Below are positions 13,871 through 19,648 of a stretch of DNA of 19,648 nt, in pieces (position 1 is the first letter of the stretch; the number at the start of each line of letters is the position of its first letter). Made by a program: the position numbers and the translations under genes. Location: positions 1-19,648 of the forward strand of contig JAKAGC010000005.1 of the NCBI GenBank assembly GCA_021817755.1, written 5' to 3'. The stretch comes from Acidobacteriota bacterium. Its GTDB lineage: Bacteria > Acidobacteriota > Aminicenantia > UBA2199. Below the pieces are notes generated by a model. It was not told the DNA's origin and searched no databases. It was given only the letters and a program-made list of their open reading frames with translations.

Positions 13871-15169
13871 ATGAAATCAAAGATTTTATTAAGTCTGGTA
13901 ATTGGGGTATTTTTTCTGGTAGCAACCACCCCTTTCATCTATGGAAGCAGATGGATATTGAGTTCCAATTCGGGCCAATTGCCTGATGATCTTGCTTCTA
14001 AAGTTCAACAAGCAGGAGGCACATTAATCTCCACCCTTGGAGAAATGGGAGTAGCTTTTGCCGAATTCAGTAACCGTTCGGATGCAGAATCACTGGAAGC
14101 TCATGGAATGGATGTGATGGTGGATATAGAAGCTCAATGGATCCCGGAAGATCAAAATTCAGTTTTCATCGAAGACACAGGGATTCAAGCTGTTCCAGGG
14201 ACTTCGGATACATATTACCGTTATCAATGGCATCACCCTGTAATTCATTCGGATCAAGCATGGGCAGCAGGAGTTTTTGGGAATGGTGTACGCGTGGCAG
14301 TAATCGATACGGGTATCTGGTATAAACATCCGGATTTGAAAAATAATATCGACTATGCTGCAAGCATTTCATTGGTTCCCGGTATTACTGATTTTCTTGA
14401 TGATAATGGTCATGGTACGCATGTTTCAGGTATTATCGCTGCTGCGGCTAATAATTGGGGCTCTGTAGGCGTTGCTCCCCAGGCAACATTAATTGGTATT
14501 AAAGTATTCGATAGTACTGGCCGGGGGCCTATGAGCCGTGTGGTCCAGGGTATTTATCATGCGATAAGCCAAAATGCACAAGTTATCAATATGAGTCTTG
14601 GAACATATGTAAAGAAAAATGGTTATGCAGGAAGCTATACTGCGCGTGATGCACAGAAAATAATTAAATTGAATCGCAAAGCAGTTACTTATGCTACTTC
14701 TCATGGAGCACTTGTGGTGTGTTCTGCGGGAAACGAATCAATTGATATGGATCATAATCAGAATATTATTGGTGTGCCCTCGGAATGTGCGAATGCAATT
14801 TCTATCTCAGCAACCGGCCCGATCGGTTTGCAAGATTTCGATCATTTTGCTTCTTACTCCTGTTATGGTAATTCTGCAATCTGGGTAGCTGCACCGGGTG
14901 GGGATTCAATCAATTATCCGAATGCAGGCTGGTACTATGATATGGTGTTCAGCACAACGATAAATGGATGGTCATGGATGTCGGGTACAAGTATGGCTGC
15001 TCCGATGGTTTCAGGAGTAGCAGCACTCATCCTTTCCAAATATGGCCCGATGAGCCCTGGAGAACTTAAAAACCGCATTGCTCAAACTGCGGATGATCTT
15101 GGAAAACCGGGACATGATCCCTATTACGGAAGAGGAAGGGTTAACGCATACAGAGCGGTAACAGATTAA
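13871..15169 (+). CDS. Secreted subtilisin-family (S8) serine protease
   Basis: A 432-residue endopeptidase precursor. Residues 1-25 are a signal peptide. Residues 26-90 look like a short inhibitor-type propeptide (about 65 residues, mixed alpha/beta), followed by the catalytic domain. The full triad is visible: Asp146 in VAVIDTG, His181 in NGHGTHVSG, Ser374 in SGTSMAAP; the oxyanion Asn288 is in CSAGNES. There is no C-terminal sorting or membrane segment, so it is released to the periplasm or medium. The ATG has GGAGG at 13858-13862, 8 nt upstream. It is transcribed alone, with its own promoter and a strong terminator. It is divergent from the RiPP precursor gene; S8 proteases (LanP type) are known leader peptidases of lanthipeptides, so it is a candidate maturation enzyme, though a general degradative role is equally possible. 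Confidence 0.95.
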   Translation: MKSKILLSLVIGVFFLVATTPFIYGSRWILSSNSGQLPDDLASKVQQAGGTLISTLGEMGVAFAEFSNRSDAESLEAHGMDVMVDIEAQWIPEDQNSVFIEDTGIQAVPGTSDTYYRYQWHHPVIHSDQAWAAGVFGNGVRVAVIDTGIWYKHPDLKNNIDYAASISLVPGITDFLDDNGHGTHVSGIIAAAANNWGSVGVAPQATLIGIKVFDSTGRGPMSRVVQGIYHAISQNAQVINMSLGTYVKKNGYAGSYTARDAQKIIKLNRKAVTYATSHGALVVCSAGNESIDMDHNQNIIGVPSECANAISISATGPIGLQDFDHFASYSCYGNSAIWVAAPGGDSINYPNAGWYYDMVFSTTINGWSWMSGTSMAAPMVSGVAALILSKYGPMSPGELKNRIAQTADDLGKPGHDPYYGRGRVNAYRAVTD

Positions 15170-15200
15170 CGATTATATTGTTGTTCTATTCATATTTAAT

Positions 15201-15229
15201 AAAAAAGGAGCCTTCGGGCTCCTTTTTTT
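15201..15229 (+). terminator. Intrinsic terminator of the subtilisin gene
   Basis: Stem of A6 then GGAGCC (15201-15212), UUCG tetraloop closed by C-G (15213-15216), complementary arm, then a U7 run ending at 15229. It is 32 nt after the stop codon and is a textbook rho-independent terminator, so the following kinase gene needs its own promoter. Confidence 0.95.
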
Positions 15230-15267
15230 CTATTTACTTTTATTATCATTTATGGCTAAATATATTC

Positions 15268-15723
15268 GTGAAAGAAAAAAATAAAAGCCAAAATGTTTTG
15301 TATCTTTTGTTAGTCGGATTGATATTGATAACCTGTTCTATCCTATGGGGACTTGATCCGGAGATGGATATCCGGCAATACAATGCGGAAGTGTTTCTAA
15401 CGGAAAATGGTTTGCCTCAGAGTTCGGTTCTGTCTATCATACAAACATCGGATGGTTATTTATGGATGGGCACGTATGAAGGAATCGCACGGTTTGATGG
15501 GATTCATTTTCGTATTTTCGATACCTCGAATACACCGGAAATGACCAGCAACCGGATTCGTGTTCTGCTTGAAGATAAACATAATACTCTTTGGATCGGT
15601 ACATCAGGAGGGATATTAAGTTTGTCTGAAGGTGTTTTCCATTGCTATACCATAGAGGACGGATTATCAAGTAATGCAATTTCCTGTCTGTATGAAGATA
15701 AAAAGGGTACTCTTTGGATCTGA
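15268..15723 (+). pseudogene. 5' part of a propeller-sensor Ser/Thr kinase gene, ended by an in-frame TGA
   Basis: N-terminal 151 residues of a large membrane sensor whose frame continues after the stop to 18540. From the GTG at 15268 the protein begins with a basic KEKNK stretch and a hydrophobic core (LYLLLVGLILITC), a good signal peptide; the frame is open upstream to 15178, but that part overlaps the terminator at 15201-15229. No clear ribosome site is seen, so the start is uncertain. Three Reg_prop propeller blades follow, each ending in a WIGT-type motif (LWMGTYEG, LWIGTSGG, LWI-stop). The third breaks exactly where Gly is expected: TGA at 15721-15723 in place of a GGA-type codon. The next codons read TTRGF, as a propeller blade would. 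One base change (GGA to TGA), a sequencing error or readthrough would all explain it. Confidence 0.8.
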
Positions 15724-18540
15724 ACAACTCGAGGCTTCTGCACTGATGAAAAAGGAAAATTTACTTCTTTTTCCTCTAAGGAATTGAAAGAGGTTTTTGT
15801 TAATGCCATTACGGAAGATAGAAAGGGGAATACCTGGATCGGGACTTCAGGCTCAGGAATATATATATTGAATAAGAAATCGGGGAAGGTAATGAGACCT
15901 TATGGTGGGGTTATTCCTGAAAATGCTGATATTCGTGCTTTATACAGGGATAAATCGGGGAAAATATGGATTGGCACGGGGGGAAATGGAATTGTTGTTT
16001 TTGATGGATTGAATACGAAATCCTATTCGATTCCAGATGGCTTGTCAGGTGATGATATCCGCTCAATTTACGAAGACAAACATGGGACTGTATGGATTGG
16101 GACGAATGGGAAGGGATTGAATGCCTGGAGACATGGAGTTTTTTCTGTTTTGGATTCGTCGCAGATTTTACTGGATGTTCCTATTCGATCGATAATTGAG
16201 GATAAAGAAGGTAATCTCTGGATCGGAACAAGAGATGGATTAACGGAACTAAAAGAAGAGAAATTTATTATTTATAATCGCAGAAACGGCTTGCCTGTAG
16301 ATAGTGTTCGTACTGTCTTCGAAGATAATGAAAAACGTGTTTGGGTCGGAACTGTTAGTGGTGGGTTAGCGTTGTTTGATGGCAATTCATTCAAAACGTT
16401 TGGGACGAAGGAAGGCCTTAAAAGCGAGCATATTTGGACAATTGCTCAATCCGGGGATGATTCCTTGTGGGTGGGAACTTATGGTGAAGGCCTGCACCGT
16501 ATAAAAGATAACGGGGTTGTAAAAGTTTATACTACTGAAAATGGTTTATCGAATAATGTAGTTAGAGCACTTTATGTCTCGAATGATGAAACACTGTGGA
16601 TCGGCACGAATGGTGGTGGAGTTGATGTTATCGAATTACCGAAAAGCGATACTATCAAGGTGAACTACAATTCAAAAAACGGATTGTCGGATAATTTTGT
16701 TTATTCTATCAGTGGAGATAAAGAAGGGAATACCTGGATTGGCACATATTATGGGGCTCTTAATCGGATAAAGGATGGAACAATTCGGGTTTATGGAATT
16801 AAAGAGGGACTTACGAATCACGCGATATGGAGTATTTACCCTGATGAGAAACAGGATGGTGTGGTGTGGTTGGGGACTGACGGAGGAGGACTTGTTCGGT
16901 TCAAAGATGGGAGGTTTACACGCTTCACTCCGCGTGACGGTTTATACAGTGATTTAGCGTTTACTGTACTGGAAGATCATTCGGGGAATTTATGGATGAA
17001 TTGTAACCAGGGAATTTATTCAGTTCGAAAAATCGATCTGGATGATTTTATGAAGAAAAAAATACTAAGAATTCCATATATCTCTTTTGGGAAAGATGAA
17101 GGAATTAAGAATACGGAGTGTAATGGTCCTGCTCAACCGGCTGGGATTTGCCGTTCTACTGGAGAATTGTGGTTTCCTACAATTCGTGGGGCAGTGGTAA
17201 TCGATCCGAAAAAAAAGAGGACTAACAAAACACCACCTCCTGTGATTATAGAAGAAATCAGAGCGAATGGAAAAATGATTTATTCATATCTTGGTGGGGG
17301 AGGGAAGCATATTGTTTTACCTCCGGGAATCAAGAGAATAAATGCCTCTTTTACTGCTTTTTGTTTCTCAAATCCGCATCGTGTAAGATTTATGTGTAAA
17401 CTGGACGGCTTTGATGATACCTGGATTAATCTTGATTCACTTCGCAGTGTTTCTTACACCAATATCCCACCTGGTGAATATGCGCTTCGAGTTGTCGCTT
17501 GTAATAACGACGGGGTTTGGAATTTGGGCGGCGATAGAATGGGATTAACTTTAAAGCCGTTTTTCTGGCAGACATTATGGGTACAGGGAATTGCATTACT
17601 TATATTTGCATTTTTATCATATTTGATGATCGGGTTAGTTAAGAAACATCTCAGATTGATTGCATTCTGGAAAAAAAAGAAATATATTGGTTCATATGAA
17701 ATCGAAGAAGAAATCGGTCACGGTGGTATGGGTATTATTTATAAAGCTCATAATATTCTGGATAAAACGAAAATATACGCTTTAAAAGTAATGAAAGAAG
17801 AGCTAATGTTGGACGGGGTTCAGAAGAAGCGTTTTAAAAATGAATCAATTCTGGTGGACCAGATCGATCACCCTAATATTGTAAAAGTATACGAACGGGG
17901 AGAAGATAACGGTAAATTATATATAGCAATGGAACTTCTTGAAGGTGAAACCCTGGCACAACGTTACAAATCGGGGAATTATCCTGGGTTAGAGGAGTGC
18001 CTTCATATTATGGGGCAATTGGCATATACATTAATTCATTTGCATAAAGAGAATATTATTCACCGGGATTTGAAACCGGAAAATATTATGCTGGTTAAGC
18101 GAGGTGGGGATTTAAGTTTTTTAAAGATATTGGATTTTGGAATTGCTCGGGGGCAGAATTTCTCCAATTTGACTGAGACAGGACAGGTATTGGGTACTAT
18201 TTCCTATATGCCTCCGGAAATGATTTCAGATGGATCGATTTCCACTTATACGGATATTTATTCATTAGGGATATTGGGGTATGAAATGTTGACACGGCAA
18301 AGACCTTTTTCAGGGGAAACGCCGATCGATACGTTAAAAAAAGTGGTGCATTATACTCCTCCTTCTCCGAAAGAAATAAATAAGGATATCCCGGAAGAGT
18401 TAAACGATTTAATATTGCGGATGATGGAGAAGAACCCTTCCAATCGACCTAATGCGAGAGAGATACTGGCAATTCTTGCCGGATTGAATCTCCGGTATTT
18501 TTCTTCAAAACAAGATCCGGGATTAAATAGCCTGGGATAA
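15724..18540 (+). CDS. Reg_prop propeller / Y_Y_Y / transmembrane Ser/Thr protein kinase (3' part of the interrupted gene)
   Basis: Continues the frame of 15268-15723; the first usable start after the TGA is a TTG at 15784 with a poorly spaced ribosome site. Numbering from there (918 residues): eleven further blades with WIGT-like motifs run to about residue 475. With the three upstream they make 14, as in two seven-bladed propellers. A Y_Y_Y domain (about 510-580) and one membrane helix (597-618) follow. The kinase domain (634-900) has the Gly loop (645-650), Lys668, Glu687, HRD (760-762) with Lys764 and Asn767, DFG (784-786) and PPE. All catalytic residues are present, so an active Hanks-type kinase is expected. 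The ectodomain is that of Bacteroides hybrid two-component sensors, with the histidine kinase replaced by a Ser/Thr kinase. Without the upstream signal peptide, the product starting at 15784 may be misplaced. Confidence 0.9.
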   Translation, partial: TTRGFCTDEKGKFTSFSSKELKEVFVNAITEDRKGNTWIGTSGSGIYILNKKSGKVMRPYGGVIPENADIRALYRDKSGKIWIGTGGNGIVVFDGLNTKSYSIPDGLSGDDIRSIYEDKHGTVWIGTNGKGLNAWRHGVFSVLDSSQILLDVPIRSIIEDKEGNLWIGTRDGLTELKEEKFIIYNRRNGLPVDSVRTVFEDNEKRVWVGTVSGGLALFDGNSFKTFGTKEGLKSEHIWTIAQSGDDSLWVGTYGEGLHRIKDNGVVKVYTTENGLSNNVVRALYVSNDETLWIGTNGGGVDVIELPKSDTIKVNYNSKNGLSDNFVYSISGDKEGNTWIGTYYGALNRIKDGTIRVYGIKEGLTNHAIWSIYPDEKQDGVVWLGTDGGGLVRFKDGRFTRFTPRDGLYSDLAFTVLEDHSGNLWMNCNQGIYSVRKIDLDDFMKKKILRIPYISFGKDEGIKNTECNGPAQPAGICRSTGELWFPTIRGAVVIDPKKKRTNKTPPPVIIEEIRANGKMIYSYLGGGGKHIVLPPGIKRINASFTAFCFSNPHRVRFMCKLDGFDDTWINLDSLRSVSYTNIPPGEYALRVVACNNDGVWNLGGDRMGLTLKPFFWQTLWVQGIALLIFAFLSYLMIGLVKKHLRLIAFWKKKKYIGSYEIEEEIGHGGMGIIYKAHNILDKTKIYALKVMKEELMLDGVQKKRFKNESILVDQIDHPNIVKVYERGEDNGKLYIAMELLEGETLAQRYKSGNYPGLEECLHIMGQLAYTLIHLHKENIIHRDLKPENIMLVKRGGDLSFLKILDFGIARGQNFSNLTETGQVLGTISYMPPEMISDGSISTYTDIYSLGILGYEMLTRQRPFSGETPIDTLKKVVHYTPPSPKEINKDIPEELNDLILRMMEKNPSNRPNAREILAILAGLNLRYFSSKQDPGLNSLG

Positions 18541-18580
18541 GGATTACACCGGTCGGTCCAATTTTAATTGGAATTGGCTG

Positions 18581-18609
18581 TTGATTCTTACCCAATTTTC
18601 TTGTATTAT
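18581..18609 (+). promoter_or_regulatory. Promoter of the aminotransferase gene
   Basis: TTGATT (18581-18586), a 17-bp spacer, TATTAT (18604-18609). The predicted start near 18617 leaves a 110-nt leader. An interrupted dyad with 7-bp arms (TCCAATT at 18557-18563, AATTGGA at 18566-18572) sits just upstream of the -35 box and could bind a regulator. Confidence 0.65.
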
Positions 18610-18628
18610 AAAGGGTAAAATAAGTCAT

Positions 18629-18698
18629 GAATAGAACTCTCTTATTAAAGATTTTATTGCCTCTTCAGGTAAAACTCAAATTAGAAGCGGTTCTATTC
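18629..18698 (+). promoter_or_regulatory. Possible structured leader RNA of the aminotransferase gene
   Basis: Perfect 9-bp arms GAATAGAAC (18629-18637) and GTTCTATTC (18690-18698) enclose 52 nt. Inside, a smaller hairpin is possible around CCTCTTCAGG (about 18660-18669). The closing stem begins about 12 nt into the predicted transcript and ends 15 nt before the AGGAG site. It matches no riboswitch class I recognise; chance pairing in AT-rich sequence is possible. Confidence 0.35.
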
Positions 18699-18726
18699 GA
18701 ATAAATAAAAAGAAGGAGAAGTGCCA

Positions 18727-19648
18727 ATGAGTTCAAATTATACGTATTCAACGGTTTCCAAACGTTCCGTCCGATCGGAGATACGAGAGATTTTGAAGTT
18801 TTCCCGTAAGCCTGGGGTTATTTCCTTTGGCGGTGGATTACCGGATGCTTCGTTATTCCCGATCCAGGATATCATCGATATTACTAAAGAAGTATTGGAG
18901 AATAAGGGTTACCTGGCTCTCCAGTATGGACCCACACAAGGGGAAAACGAGATGCTGGAAGCCCTGTGTCAGCATATGGCGGATTTCAATGAAGCGGCAA
19001 CTCCGGAACAAGTATGTGTTACGTCTTCTTCCCAGCAGGGATTAGACCTGGTATCTTTGCTTTTCCTGGATGAAGGGACACCTATTATTATGGAAAAGCC
19101 ATCCTACCTCGGAGGAATCCAGGCATTCCGCAGATGTGGTGCCGATATGTATGGCGTACATATGGATGATGAGGGTATGATTACCTCCGAATTGGAAGAG
19201 GTTATCGAAAAGTTAAAAAAAGAGGGCAAAAAGCCGAGCTTTATTTATACTATTCCTGACTTCCAGAATCCTTCGGGCATTAACATGAGTCTCGAACGCC
19301 GCAAAAAACTGGTGGAAATCGGACAGAAAAACGAGATACTGATTCTTGAAGATTCACCTTACCGTGAACTCTCTTTCACAGGAGAATTCCTTCCCAGCCT
19401 CTGGACACTTTCGGGTGGAAAAGGAGTCATAATGCTTAAAACCTTTTCAAAAGCGCTCTTCCCTGGTATGCGTATGGGATGGATCGTTGCCGAAAAGGAT
19501 TTAATTGAGAAGGTCGAATTATTGAAGCAGTCGGTGGATTTGTGTACGCCTTCCTTTAACCAGCTTATCCTTGCTACTTATATCAAGCAAGGGAAGATGA
19601 AAAGAACCATCGAAAAAGCAATCGAATGCTATAAACCGAAATCCGTTG
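18727..19648 (+). CDS. Class I/II PLP-dependent aminotransferase (3' end outside window)
   Basis: Fold-type I aminotransferase, of the group that includes 2-aminoadipate aminotransferase (LysN) and MocR C-terminal domains. It transfers an amino group between an amino acid and a 2-oxo acid using pyridoxal phosphate. The visible 307 residues show the typical order: SFGGGLPD (about residues 33-40), YGPTQG, TSSSQQGLDLV, PDFQNPSG with Asn181, EDSPY with Asp209 and Tyr212, and the Schiff-base Lys242 in TFSKALFPGMRMGW. Family length is about 400, so roughly 90 residues are missing beyond base 19648. The ATG at 18727 is preceded by AAGGAG with about 9-nt spacing. There is no DNA-binding N-terminal domain, so it is an enzyme rather than a MocR regulator. 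The exact substrate (aminoadipate, branched-chain or aromatic) cannot be fixed from the sequence. Confidence 0.93.
   Translation, partial: MSSNYTYSTVSKRSVRSEIREILKFSRKPGVISFGGGLPDASLFPIQDIIDITKEVLENKGYLALQYGPTQGENEMLEALCQHMADFNEAATPEQVCVTSSSQQGLDLVSLLFLDEGTPIIMEKPSYLGGIQAFRRCGADMYGVHMDDEGMITSELEEVIEKLKKEGKKPSFIYTIPDFQNPSGINMSLERRKKLVEIGQKNEILILEDSPYRELSFTGEFLPSLWTLSGGKGVIMLKTFSKALFPGMRMGWIVAEKDLIEKVELLKQSVDLCTPSFNQLILATYIKQGKMKRTIEKAIECYKPKSV

Noticed and set aside
15178..15267. TTG start at 15178 for the propeller kinase
   Set aside because: The coding would run through the subtilisin terminator, and the extra residues precede, rather than form, the signal peptide; GTG 15268 fits better.
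15721..15723. UGA-to-glycine genetic code (as in SR1/Gracilibacteria)
   Set aside because: Several genes in the window end naturally at TGA, and the gene families and sizes do not suggest a reduced candidate-phyla genome.
15784..15786. TTG 15784 as the true start of a separate kinase gene
   Set aside because: It falls inside a propeller blade, the frame matches the upstream fragment, and the AAGGA is almost adjacent to the TTG.
1..19648. CRISPR arrays, tRNA, rRNA and insertion-sequence genes
   Set aside because: No regularly spaced repeats, no transposase motifs with terminal repeats and no tRNA-like sequence were seen on reading.

Overview
The window comes from a Gram-negative-type bacterium of moderate to low GC content. 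It has strong GGAGG ribosome sites and textbook TTGACA/TATAAT promoters, one of them a perfect match with a 17-bp spacer. That argues against Bacteroidota, despite gene families often met there (S46 dipeptidyl-peptidase, Reg_prop/Y_Y_Y sensor, GG-leader RiPP precursor). An Acidobacteriota/Aminicenantes-like or other environmental lineage would fit. This is inference; no rRNA or other marker gene is present.

Layout. Positions 1-1213 hold the 3' end of an S46 dipeptidyl-peptidase with a DPP11-like specificity residue. A small zinc-ribbon protein follows (1276-1506). It converges on a secreted PsbP-like protein of unknown role (2955-1630, minus strand), with a hairpin terminator between them. 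From 3290 to 11531 a two-gene operon forms the core of the window: a cytoplasmic FHA-domain protein, then a 2117-residue membrane protein. The large protein joins, in one chain, an N-terminal membrane/FHA-like module, a SEDS (RodA/FtsW-type) glycan polymerase, and a class B penicillin-binding protein with intact STAK, SYN and KTG motifs. A gap with a 9-nt tandem repeat precedes a minus-strand toxin-antitoxin-like pair (AbiEii-type nucleotidyltransferase and its small partner, 12810-11853). Next come a likely RiPP (lanthipeptide-type) precursor on the minus strand (13433-13212) and a divergently transcribed secreted subtilisin (13871-15169), each with a good promoter and a terminator. At 15268-18540 lies a 14-blade Reg_prop propeller, Y_Y_Y domain, membrane helix and Ser/Thr kinase, split by a single in-frame TGA where a Gly codon is expected. 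The window ends inside a class I/II PLP aminotransferase (18727 onward) with its own promoter and a possibly structured leader.

How the parts relate. The FHA gene followed by an FHA/SEDS/bPBP fusion recalls the actinobacterial fhaA-fhaB-pstP-rodA-pbpA-pknA-pknB cluster, where FHA proteins link Ser/Thr kinase signalling to wall synthesis. Here the polymerase and crosslinker are physically fused, and a transmembrane Ser/Thr kinase gene lies about 4 kb downstream, though not in the same operon. The RiPP precursor and the secreted S8 protease share one divergent intergenic region, so the protease could be its leader peptidase, but no lanthionine synthetase or transporter is in view.
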